The notes beneath the pieces are model-generated. The model had not been told where the DNA came from, made no database searches, and was given only the letters and a program-made list of their open reading frames with translations. Of a stretch of DNA of 14,522 nucleotides, positions 6,553 through 14,522 are shown in pieces. Numbering within the stretch: the first letter of the stretch is position 1; every line of letters starts with the position of its first letter. The DNA is taken from assembly GCA_964556005.1 (NCBI GenBank), contig CAZKUR010000096.1, positions 1 through 14,522 of the forward strand, written 5' to 3'. The stretch is from CAZKUR01 sp964556005. GTDB taxonomy: Bacteria > Bacteroidota > Ignavibacteria > Ignavibacteriales > Ignavibacteriaceae. The translations under genes and the position numbers were made by a program.

Positions 6553-9500
6553 TTATTGCGGTAAAGTTACAATAAACTCTGTGCCTTCGCCTTCTAAACT
6601 CTCAAATTTAATTTCTCCGCCGTGCTGCTTTACAATAATATCATAACTCAGTGATAATCCAAGGCCGGTACCTTCGCCCGCCGGTTTGGTTGTGAAAAAA
6701 GGATTAAAAAGTTTATCCTTTATCTTATCCGGAATTCCGTTTCCGTTGTCGCTAATATGTATTTCAACTTTGTCCTGCAAATTTATAGTTGAAACTTTAA
6801 GTACAGGGACATATCCGTCGCTGCGTTTTTTCTTTTTTTCATTGGTTGCATAGCAGGCATTGTTAATTAAATTTAGAAATACTCTGCTGATATCCTGCGG
6901 AACGATATTTAATTTTTCAATCGATTCATCATAATATTTCTCAATCGTAATGTTGAATTCTTTATGCTGAGCTCGCATTCCATGATATGCAAGATTAACA
7001 TATTGATCCAGAAGATCATTTATATCGGTTAAAGTTTTTTCGCCCGAAGTTCCTCTTGAATGAAGCAGCATCCCTTTTACAATAGCGTCGGCGCGTTTAC
7101 CGTGTTGATTAATTTTCTTAAGATTTTGTTCTAAATCATCAATTCTTTCGATTGCTTCTTCTTTATTATTGTTATTCAATTCTGTTTTTATTTCATCTAA
7201 TAATTCACCGCTCAATTCGGAAAAATTATTTACGAAGTTTAGAGGATTTTTAATTTCATGAGCAATTCCGGCAGTTAAAGCGCCAAGCGAGGCAAGCTTT
7301 TGTTGGGTTAGAAGCTGTTCCTGCGTTCTAATTATTTCTTCATTTTTATCCTGAAGAGTTTTAATTGCCTGTGCTTTAGATATAGCCGATACGGCATGTT
7401 CCCGGAACCTGTTAAGTAAATTTGCAGCCGAATGATCGAATGCATCCTTGCTTGAAAAACTATCGAACACCACAAATGCTTCGGTTATGCGGTCAATTTC
7501 AACTGCCATTACGAGCATTGATTTTGCCTTGCTGAAATTTGAAAGTTTTTGATCGCCGTATAAATTGTCGGTATTCCTAATAATATATATTCCTTTTTCG
7601 GATTCTTCCGAATTTTCTGAGTAACGCTTCTTTAATTCATCTTCGGTAAAGGATATTTTTTCAAGATCTTCAACTATATACCCGGCCGTAAAAGCAACAC
7701 GGAACAATTCATCTCTTTTGTCACGTAAAAATACAGCCGCTTTTTCAGCTTTGGTTATAAAATTCATTGTTTGTTCAAGCAAAGAATTAAAGAGATTCTC
7801 AAGATTTTCAGCACGATTAATTACCCTGACCAAACCGTCAACCGTCTCAAGTTCTTCAGCCTGCATTTTTATTAATTTCGCTTCACGCAGATAAGCTTTA
7901 TCACGTTCTCTGCTTATAACCCTTCTTCGCATTATCCTGTCTGTTAAAAATATTCCCGTGATTATTAATAAAATATATGCACCGTATGCCCAGTTTGTCC
8001 GCCACCACGGAGGTGTTATAATAATTTCCAACGAAGTCCCGGTATTATTCCAGACACCATCGTTGTTCGAACCTCTTACAAACAGTGTGTATGTACCAGG
8101 GTCAAGATTGGTGAATGTTACTTCTCTCTTATTTCCAAGCTGAATCCAGCTATTATTATATCCATCAAGTTTGTAGGCATATTTATTCTTGTTAGGACTG
8201 ATAAAGTTCAGAGCGGAGAATTCAAAGTTTAAGATATTATTGTCGTAAGAAAGTACAAACTTTTTCTTTTCCGAGACTCCTTTTTCTTCAATCATTGAGG
8301 AACTTTTTTTGTTATAATAATTGAAAGAAGTTATAACAATTTCCGGCTTATAAAGATTGGTTTTAATAATCGAAGGAAGAAATGAAACGACTCCACCGAT
8401 ACCGCCGTAATAAAATCTTCCTGTTTTTTTGCTTTTAAAATATGCATCCTCAAACTTAACCGTCTGTAAGCCGTCGGCTTCATTAAAATTCCAAAATATA
8501 TTTTTAACAGGGTCGAATTTGGATAAGCCGTTTGCAGTTCCAATCCAGAGATAACCTGAATCATCCTGGAGGATTCCTCTTACTACATCATTTGCTAATC
8601 CGTCTTTTTGTGTATAATGTATGAATCTTACTTTATCTTTATCATTTTTCGGAGGAATAAATTTGTTTAATCCTCCTCCGAAAGTACCGAGCCACAAAGT
8701 TCCATTTTTATCAATTAATATTGTTCGTACATCGTTGCCGCTTAAACTATTTTTATCTTTAGGATTATGCTGGTAATTTTTAAACTTAGGCTTACTCACT
8801 GAACCGTCTTTGTTAATTACGTAATCGGAAATGAGTTTATTTAAACCGCCGTCGGAAGTTCCAATCCATAATTGACCATCTTTACTTTCAGCGATACTCA
8901 TAACTCTATTGTCACTAATGCTGTAAGGATCGTTTTTATCGGATCTGTAGTGGAGGAATTTTACTGTTTTATTATTCGAAGAATAAATTAATTTATTCAG
9001 ACCGCCGTTCCAGCTTCCAATCCAAAGTGAACCATTTGAATCGGAAAATAATTTTATTATTTCACCTTTGCTTATACTATTTAAATCATTCGGATTATGT
9101 ACATAATGAATAAAAGAATTAATTTCGGGATTATATTTGTCCAGTCCCTTTGAAGTACCGATCCAAATAATTCCGTTTTTATCTTGAAGTAAACTATAAA
9201 CTATATCGGAACTGAGTCCATGAGTTCCTTGGCCGTTTTTATAGTGTGTAAAATGTTTTGTAGTAATATCATATTTATCCAAACCTAATTCGGTACCAAT
9301 CCAAATGTTTCCATCTTTATCTTCCAATACACTTAAGACATTGTCATTAATAAGTGAGTTTTTATTAAAATAATTATTGTGAAAATTCAAGAAATTTTTT
9401 GAGTTATTATTAAGTATATATAAACCATTAGTGTTTGTTCCAATCCAGATCAAGCCTGATCTGTCTTCAAATAAATTGGTGATGTTAGCGGCATCGATTC

Positions 9501-10521
9501 CGTAAGGATCTAATTGAGCAATATTGAAGTGGCGAAAATTTTCCGTTGTGTCGCTTTTGCTGCCGGGCTTATATGTATAAATTCCTTTTCCATAGGTACC
9601 AAACCAGTATTCTCCTTCTGTATCAATTAATATACTTTGGATATCATGGATGGGAATGTTTTTATCAAAATTTGAATACGGGTTTTCAAATAAAAATTTC
9701 TCAGACTTTGTATCGAACCAAACAATTCCCTTATAATAATCAGCAAGCCACAGCAGATTATGATGGATATTGTCTTCAACCATAAAGTCGAGAAAATTAT
9801 TAGTGTTGATTTTGAGTTGCTGATGAAATCTAATAAATCTGTAATTATTATAAGAATTCTGATCATTAGTTAGTTTGCTTATAGAGCCGTTATTTGAACC
9901 GAACCAGACTGTCCCGGAATTATCTTCAATTATGCACATCACTCCGTTACCGGTAATTCTGTTTGCACTTTCAGTGTTATTACTAAAATTAATAAATTTA
10001 ATATTTTTCATTAGTTCTGAAGTTGAATCAAAATTATTATCAATTAAGGAAACCCCTACTGAGCGTGTCCCGATCCAAATACGATTTTTGCTGTCTTCGT
10101 AAAGTGAAAGTATTTGATCGCTGGAAATGCTATAACTATCGTTAGAATTATGAATAAAGTTAGTAAATGTTTCGTTTTCACTGTTGAACAAACTTAGCCC
10201 GCCACCAAAAGTACCTACCCACAACCTTCCAAAATGATCTTCCATCAGGCATGTTATTTTATTTATTCGGAGGCTGGTTGTATCACCGTCAATGTGTTTA
10301 TATACTTTAAATTCATAACCGTCGTACCTGCTTAATCCGTCCCATGTAGCAAACCACATAAATCCTTTGGTATCCTGAAACATAGCTCTAATCATGTTCT
10401 GTGACAAACCTTGTTCTATATCTATATGTGTAAATCTTGATGTTTGCCTTTGTGCAGGTGCGGCTGCATTAAACGCCAAAACAAATGTTATAAATAAAAT
10501 TATAGCCGATGTTTTGTTCAT
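6553..10521 (-). CDS. HK2: 14-blade two-propeller sensor histidine kinase
   Basis: 1322-aa sensor kinase. The signal peptide ends near AAAPAQ (about residue 23). About 14 Reg_prop-type repeats follow (about 30-715), from GFMWFATWDGLSRYD through many copies of the DxxGxxWIGTxxGLxKxx pattern to the divergent last blade GRFYYGGIGGVVSFLPS. This matches the two seven-bladed propellers of Bacteroides hybrid two-component sensors. Y_Y_Y (about 754-832), a membrane span (about 842-862), a coiled coil, a GAF-like domain (about 892-1050) and the kinase core follow. H1088 lies in GIAHEIKNP; NLINNACYA, DNGNGIP and GEGTGLGLSL are intact. Unlike the hybrid family it stops after the HATPase, with no receiver or AraC domain. 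By family analogy the ligand may be a glycan fragment, but nothing in the window is a polysaccharide-use gene. ATG 10521 is 18 nt after the HK3 stop, without a clear Shine-Dalgarno. Confidence 0.92.
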   Translation of the reverse strand: MNKTSAIILFITFVLAFNAAAPAQRQTSRFTHIDIEQGLSQNMIRAMFQDTKGFMWFATWDGLSRYDGYEFKVYKHIDGDTTSLRINKITCLMEDHFGRLWVGTFGGGLSLFNSENETFTNFIHNSNDSYSISSDQILSLYEDSKNRIWIGTRSVGVSLIDNNFDSTSELMKNIKFINFSNNTESANRITGNGVMCIIEDNSGTVWFGSNNGSISKLTNDQNSYNNYRFIRFHQQLKINTNNFLDFMVEDNIHHNLLWLADYYKGIVWFDTKSEKFLFENPYSNFDKNIPIHDIQSILIDTEGEYWFGTYGKGIYTYKPGSKSDTTENFRHFNIAQLDPYGIDAANITNLFEDRSGLIWIGTNTNGLYILNNNSKNFLNFHNNYFNKNSLINDNVLSVLEDKDGNIWIGTELGLDKYDITTKHFTHYKNGQGTHGLSSDIVYSLLQDKNGIIWIGTSKGLDKYNPEINSFIHYVHNPNDLNSISKGEIIKLFSDSNGSLWIGSWNGGLNKLIYSSNNKTVKFLHYRSDKNDPYSISDNRVMSIAESKDGQLWIGTSDGGLNKLISDYVINKDGSVSKPKFKNYQHNPKDKNSLSGNDVRTILIDKNGTLWLGTFGGGLNKFIPPKNDKDKVRFIHYTQKDGLANDVVRGILQDDSGYLWIGTANGLSKFDPVKNIFWNFNEADGLQTVKFEDAYFKSKKTGRFYYGGIGGVVSFLPSIIKTNLYKPEIVITSFNYYNKKSSSMIEEKGVSEKKKFVLSYDNNILNFEFSALNFISPNKNKYAYKLDGYNNSWIQLGNKREVTFTNLDPGTYTLFVRGSNNDGVWNNTGTSLEIIITPPWWRTNWAYGAYILLIITGIFLTDRIMRRRVISRERDKAYLREAKLIKMQAEELETVDGLVRVINRAENLENLFNSLLEQTMNFITKAEKAAVFLRDKRDELFRVAFTAGYIVEDLEKISFTEDELKKRYSENSEESEKGIYIIRNTDNLYGDQKLSNFSKAKSMLVMAVEIDRITEAFVVFDSFSSKDAFDHSAANLLNRFREHAVSAISKAQAIKTLQDKNEEIIRTQEQLLTQQKLASLGALTAGIAHEIKNPLNFVNNFSELSGELLDEIKTELNNNNKEEAIERIDDLEQNLKKINQHGKRADAIVKGMLLHSRGTSGEKTLTDINDLLDQYVNLAYHGMRAQHKEFNITIEKYYDESIEKLNIVPQDISRVFLNLINNACYATNEKKKKRSDGYVPVLKVSTINLQDKVEIHISDNGNGIPDKIKDKLFNPFFTTKPAGEGTGLGLSLSYDIIVKQHGGEIKFESLEGEGTEFIVTLPQ
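8370..10440 (-). repeat. Protein-level beta-propeller repeat array in HK2
   Basis: I count 13 clear or recognisable copies plus one divergent final copy of a roughly 45-60 residue unit with core D(K/S)xGxxW(I/L/F)GTxxGLxK(Y/F). One blade (NLLWLADYYKGIVWFD) is weak. Fourteen units fit two consecutive seven-bladed propellers in the periplasmic part of the kinase. Boundaries are approximate. Confidence 0.75.
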
Positions 10522-10539
10522 AATTTGTTTTTTAATCTG

Positions 10540-13500
10540 TTAAGTTTTAGGTAAAATTAATATAAACTCAGTGAATTCGCCGGCTTCACTCTCAAATTTT
10601 ATCTCTCCGCCGTGGACTTTTGTAATAATATCATAACTTAAAGATAAACCTAAACCTGTTCCTTCTCCCGTCGGTTTTGTTGTAAAGAACGGCTGGAATA
10701 TTTTATCGATGATATCTTTAGGTATTCCATTGCCGTTATCTGCAATTCTTATTTCAACTTTTCCATTTAGATTTTTAGTTAAAACTTTTAAAGTCGGGGA
10801 GAAATTATTATCGCTGCTGTTCTTTTTTCTTTCATACGCTGCGTAATAAGCGTTATTAATTAAATTCAGAAATACTCTGCTTATATCCTGAGGAACTAGA
10901 TTTATCTTTTCTAAAGTTTCATCGTAGTCCTTTTCAATAGTAATGTTAAATGCTTTATCCCGTGCCCTCATTCCATGATATGCAAGATTAACATATTGAT
11001 CTAAAAGATCATTTATATCAGTTGGTGCTTTTTCACCTGTAGAACCCCTTGAGTGAAGAAGCATTCCTTTAACGATTGAATCAGCGCGTTTCCCATGCTG
11101 GTTTATTTTTTCGAGATTTAGTTTTAAATCTTTAAAGATTTTACGACCTTCTTCTTTGTTATCATTCTCAAATTCAGTTTCCATCTCATCTAATAGATCG
11201 TTTGAAAGCTCAGCAAAATTATTTACAAAGTTTAAAGGATTTTTTATTTCATGTGCTATACCGGCAGTTAGCGCTCCTAATGAAGCTAACTTTTGCTGGG
11301 TTACTAACTGTTCCTGCGTTTTAATAATTTCTTCATTTTTTTTCTGAAGTGTTTTTATTGACTGGGCTTTTAATATTGCCGATACTGCGTGTTCCCGGAA
11401 CCTGTTCAATATTCTTGCTGTTGAGGGATCAAATGAATCTTTATCGGCGAAACTATCAAATACAACATAAGCTTCTAATTTATTTTCCCATTCAACCGCC
11501 ATAACCAGCATTGATGCGGCTTTATTGATTCCAGAAAATTTTTCATCTCCATAAAGGTTTTCGGTATTGCTTATAATATAAATCCCCTTTTCTATTTCTT
11601 CTGAATTTTCCGTGTATCTTTTTTTCAATTCTTCAGGACTGACTGAAATTGAATTAAGCGCTTTAATATTATATCCAAGGGTGAACGCAACATGGAATTT
11701 ATTGTCATTATGATCAAGTAAAAACACTGCAGCTTTTTCTGCCTTAGGAATAAAGCTGACTGTTTGAACTAAAAGTGAATTAAATAATGTATCGATGTCT
11801 TCTGCGTTATTGACTACTCGAACCAGTTTATCAACAGTTTCCAATTCTTCAGCCTGTTTTTTTATTAAATCTGCTTCACGAAGTTTTGCCTTATCCTGTT
11901 CCTTTCTTATGATTCGTGCCCTCATTATTCTATCCGTTAAATAAATTCCAAATAAAATGAATAAAACATATGCAGCAATTGCCCACCAGGAAAAATACCA
12001 GGGCGGCAGAACTTTAAAACTAAAAACCGCTTCATTACTGATTATTCCGTAAATGTTTTTTGCACGAACTCTGAAGATGTATGTGCCGCCCGAAAGATTT
12101 GTATAATCCTTCTTCGTTTCATTCCTCCAGTTAGACCATTTATCATCAGCGCCTTCAAGTATATACTGATAAAGATTTGACTCCGGTTTATCATAGCTTG
12201 TTGCTGAAAACTCAAAACGAATATCATTTTTGGAAAAGGGAATAATGATTTTGTAATCTTTATCTTTATTATTAGGGTCTCCGCCGTATATCAACGAATC
12301 GTTTGCAACGGTTACACTTCGGATTAATACTGAAAAACCGGAATCAATATTTTTTGTTATTGAAGGCTCATAATGAATTAATCCTTCATCATTACTGAGC
12401 CATAAACTCTCTTTATCCAAAACAGAATCATAATCTGCATAAATATATTTAACAGTGGACAAGTCTGCTCTTTGAAACACCGGATCGGGATTCCACTCAT
12501 ATCTGCCATTTTTTTGAAGAATAGCTTTACCTAATTGAGGACCAAATTGTGTATTTGCTAAAATCCAGTAACCGCCTTTGTTACTTTCAATCATCGAAGA
12601 AATTGTATTTTCGGAAGAAACAAACTCTCTGCCCAGGATTGAATCGGCGACGAAACTTTTCAGTTTTCTATCAAACTTGAAAATTCCTTTATCCGTAGCC
12701 AGCATCATCCGGCCTTGTATACTATACAGATTCCATTTATTCCCGGGAAGTCCTTTCACATCCTTATAATCAACCATTGTAAGAGAATCACCAAAACCTT
12801 TTTCAAATCCGTTTATTTTACTGGTGATGTGAATTACCGGTTGTCCGTAGCTTTTTATCCACAATGTACTGTCCTGATCTTCAACAATGTTGGAAACATT
12901 ATGGAACTTATCAGTGAACAGTTTAACTATGGGGATTTTATTCTTTTTTATTTTGATTAAATAACATCCATCAGTCGCTCCGGCATATAAAAGGTCAGGA
13001 AATATTTTTGAAGGTAAGATTGTTTCAAAGTTAGCAGAACCTAATTGATATCTAAGTTTATCATTATCTATTATTGCTGCTCCCTGGTTTGTAACTGTAA
13101 GTATCAATCCATTATAATTAAATATTTCATATGCAGGTTTGTTGCTGCCTTCCACTAATTTAAAAGTCGAACTGCCGTTTTTAAGATAAAGGACTCCTAA
13201 ATCGTTGCAGACATATAACGTGTTTTTGAAATGAAGTATTGAATAAACCTGGTTCTTCAGAATACCGGCTGCAGGAATAAAAGATAAAGGGGAAATTACA
13301 TCAGTATGAATTATACCGTCATTTGTTGCCAGCCATAATCCGCCTTGTTTGTCGGGGTAAACATTATATATAGTATTTGTAGCCAGCCCGGAATTTTCGT
13401 TGAGTATTTTAATAAGATGTCCTTCCCGATCAATAATCGCTGCGCCGCCGCGCTGTGTGGTAACAGCAATGATTCCATTGTATAAAATACAGGCATTATA

Positions 13501-14292
13501 AACCTGGTTATTATAAAAAAATGAATCCGCTTCTGTTTTAAATTGCGAAACCATAACACCATCATAGAGGAACAGTCCCCGGGAATTTGTTGTAATAAGA
13601 ATTTGATTTTTACCGTTCGAATTTTTACCCGGGAAAGGCAGCATATTGAAAACACCGATTGATTTAAAATATTCTCCTCCGGGAATAACATAGATTGAAT
13701 CGCCTTTAATCTGCATTATGCCTTTACCCTGGTTGCGCACATACATATTGTCATCGATTTTATACAGCCTGAAGGAAAAAACGGAATCCCAAATAGAAAA
13801 GCTCTTCCCGTTCCACCTGAAAACTTTATCAGCAGTTTTAAAATAGACTCCTTCCGAATTTACATTGACATCCCATATTTCGCCCGTGTTTTTATACTTA
13901 TCAGGAAGATGATTTTTTAGTGATACAAATTTTAGCTGTCCGATTGAATCAGGCTGCAGATATCCGAAATCATGAAACGCACAGAGATAAATCTTTCCGT
14001 CTTTGTCCATAGCCATTGTTCGAACATCAGAGGAATACGGTGTTTCAATTTTACGCCAGGTATTACCGTCAAATTCCAAAATACAATCCTGGTTGCCGAA
14101 ATACATTACTCCACGTTTATCCCGGATAATACACCAATTTTCCGATGCTGCTTTATATGTTTTAGGACTGTAATATTTTAGAAATGGCCGTGCAAGTTCC
14201 TGCCCGGGGTAGTCATTATTCTGGCAATAAACAGCGGATGTAAAAATTAAAATCAGTATTACCAGAAAATTATGTTGCTTGAGTGAATTCAT
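10540..14292 (-). CDS. HK3: propeller/Y_Y_Y sensor histidine kinase, mosaic of HK1 and HK2 types
   Basis: 1250-aa sensor kinase. Signal peptide HNFLVILILIFTSAVYCQ precedes a propeller region of the HK1 type: YYSPKTYKAASENWCI, VMYFGNQDCILEFDGNTW and FGYLQPDSIGQLKF all have direct counterparts in HK1. Y_Y_Y (about 687-764), ending in FKVLPPWYFSWW, and a membrane span (about 768-788) follow. The coiled coil and GAF-like domain (about 817-975) instead match HK2: AEELETVDKLVRVVN, KAEKAAVFL, GIYIISNTENLYGD and NRFREHAVSAI. H1014 lies in GIAHEIKNP; the HATPase (about 1130-1250) has NLINNAYYA, DNGNGIP and GEGTGLGLSL. ATG 14292 is 18 nt after the stop of the partial upstream kinase, with AGGA about 10 nt before it. 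There is no fused receiver or DNA-binding domain. It probably shares receivers with its neighbours; the ligand is unknown. Confidence 0.9.
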   Translation of the reverse strand: MNSLKQHNFLVILILIFTSAVYCQNNDYPGQELARPFLKYYSPKTYKAASENWCIIRDKRGVMYFGNQDCILEFDGNTWRKIETPYSSDVRTMAMDKDGKIYLCAFHDFGYLQPDSIGQLKFVSLKNHLPDKYKNTGEIWDVNVNSEGVYFKTADKVFRWNGKSFSIWDSVFSFRLYKIDDNMYVRNQGKGIMQIKGDSIYVIPGGEYFKSIGVFNMLPFPGKNSNGKNQILITTNSRGLFLYDGVMVSQFKTEADSFFYNNQVYNACILYNGIIAVTTQRGGAAIIDREGHLIKILNENSGLATNTIYNVYPDKQGGLWLATNDGIIHTDVISPLSFIPAAGILKNQVYSILHFKNTLYVCNDLGVLYLKNGSSTFKLVEGSNKPAYEIFNYNGLILTVTNQGAAIIDNDKLRYQLGSANFETILPSKIFPDLLYAGATDGCYLIKIKKNKIPIVKLFTDKFHNVSNIVEDQDSTLWIKSYGQPVIHITSKINGFEKGFGDSLTMVDYKDVKGLPGNKWNLYSIQGRMMLATDKGIFKFDRKLKSFVADSILGREFVSSENTISSMIESNKGGYWILANTQFGPQLGKAILQKNGRYEWNPDPVFQRADLSTVKYIYADYDSVLDKESLWLSNDEGLIHYEPSITKNIDSGFSVLIRSVTVANDSLIYGGDPNNKDKDYKIIIPFSKNDIRFEFSATSYDKPESNLYQYILEGADDKWSNWRNETKKDYTNLSGGTYIFRVRAKNIYGIISNEAVFSFKVLPPWYFSWWAIAAYVLFILFGIYLTDRIMRARIIRKEQDKAKLREADLIKKQAEELETVDKLVRVVNNAEDIDTLFNSLLVQTVSFIPKAEKAAVFLLDHNDNKFHVAFTLGYNIKALNSISVSPEELKKRYTENSEEIEKGIYIISNTENLYGDEKFSGINKAASMLVMAVEWENKLEAYVVFDSFADKDSFDPSTARILNRFREHAVSAILKAQSIKTLQKKNEEIIKTQEQLVTQQKLASLGALTAGIAHEIKNPLNFVNNFAELSNDLLDEMETEFENDNKEEGRKIFKDLKLNLEKINQHGKRADSIVKGMLLHSRGSTGEKAPTDINDLLDQYVNLAYHGMRARDKAFNITIEKDYDETLEKINLVPQDISRVFLNLINNAYYAAYERKKNSSDNNFSPTLKVLTKNLNGKVEIRIADNGNGIPKDIIDKIFQPFFTTKPTGEGTGLGLSLSYDIITKVHGGEIKFESEAGEFTEFILILPKT

Positions 14293-14310
14293 TTATAAAA
14301 AATCCTATGG

Positions 14311-14522
14311 TTAAAATTTCGGTAAAATTATTTTAAACTCCGTATACTTTCCTTCTTCACTTTCAAATTTTATTTCTCCACTGTGTACTTTTGTAACAAT
14401 ATCGTAACTTAAAGATAAACCCAAACCCGTACCTTCGCCTGTGGGTTTTGTTGTAAAAAACGGCTGAAATATTTTATCGATGATATCTTTGGGAATTCCG
14501 TTTCCGTTGTCGGCAATTCTTA
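14311..14522 (-). CDS. HK4 (partial): C-terminal HATPase end of a fourth sensor kinase
   Basis: The last 69 codons and the TAA stop (14313-14311) of an open frame that continues past the right edge. The translation begins RIADNGNGIPKDIIDKI and contains FQPFFTTKPTGEGTGLGL and SLSYDIVTKVHSGEIKFE, the N/G1/F/G2 region of a HATPase_c domain. It ends TEFKIILPKF. It is closest to HK3, both in protein and at the nucleotide level, with S replacing the first G of the HGGE motif. Its 5' part is outside the window, so sensor type and catalytic His cannot be judged. It lies 18 nt upstream of HK3, most likely in the same operon. Confidence 0.9.
   Translation of the reverse strand, partial: RIADNGNGIPKDIIDKIFQPFFTTKPTGEGTGLGLSLSYDIVTKVHSGEIKFESEEGKYTEFKIILPKF

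Noticed and set aside
6553..10521. HK2 as a full hybrid two-component system with AraC output
   Set aside because: The protein ends with TEFIVTLPQ and a stop directly after the HATPase. Neither a receiver nor a helix-turn-helix domain is encoded in it or the adjoining gene.
13311..13691. 126-aa minus-strand reading frame inside HK3
   Set aside because: It overlaps the HK3 propeller in another frame and shows no domain or start signal; it is a shadow frame.

Overview
The window is AT-rich (about one third G+C by eye) and every supported gene lies on the minus strand. It suggests a Bacteroidota/Ignavibacteriota-type (FCB group) bacterium. The reasons are very large periplasmic beta-propeller/Y_Y_Y sensor kinases, a kinase core of the GIAHEIKNPLNFVNNFSE type common in those lineages, mostly weak Shine-Dalgarno signals, and signal peptides ending in -YSQ/-YCQ. 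The lineage is inferred from family knowledge, not from a marker gene.

In transcription order (right to left): the 3' end of a fourth sensor kinase enters at the right edge (14522 to 14311). Three complete sensor kinases follow: HK3 (14292-10540), HK2 (10521-6553) and HK1 (6458-2754). After them come a stand-alone receiver (2706-2329) and a receiver-PP2C/SpoIIE phosphatase (2327-1146). Spacers are short: 18, 18, 94 (or 4 if a TTG start is used), 47 and 1 nt. This looks like one long transcription unit whose promoter lies beyond the right edge. A small hairpin with a T-run sits directly after the phosphatase stop. After 196 nt without a gene comes a class I SAM-dependent methyltransferase (949-323), probably a separate or loosely linked gene. 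The last 322 bases hold no gene. They carry degenerate GTCATT...AATGAC inverted-repeat elements and a plausible minus-strand terminator.

The proposed logic is that several exported-domain sensors read different periplasmic ligands. Each has a propeller, a Y_Y_Y domain, one main membrane span, a GAF domain and a HisKA/HATPase core. They share nearly the same phosphotransfer core, so they probably converge on two closely related receivers, one of them fused to a PP2C-type phosphatase. No DNA-binding output domain is encoded in the window. The expected output is therefore dephosphorylation of an anti-sigma-factor antagonist (partner switching), with those partners encoded elsewhere. The kinases are mosaic: HK3 shares its sensor type with HK1 but its GAF/linker with HK2. 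This points to duplication plus domain shuffling inside the array.
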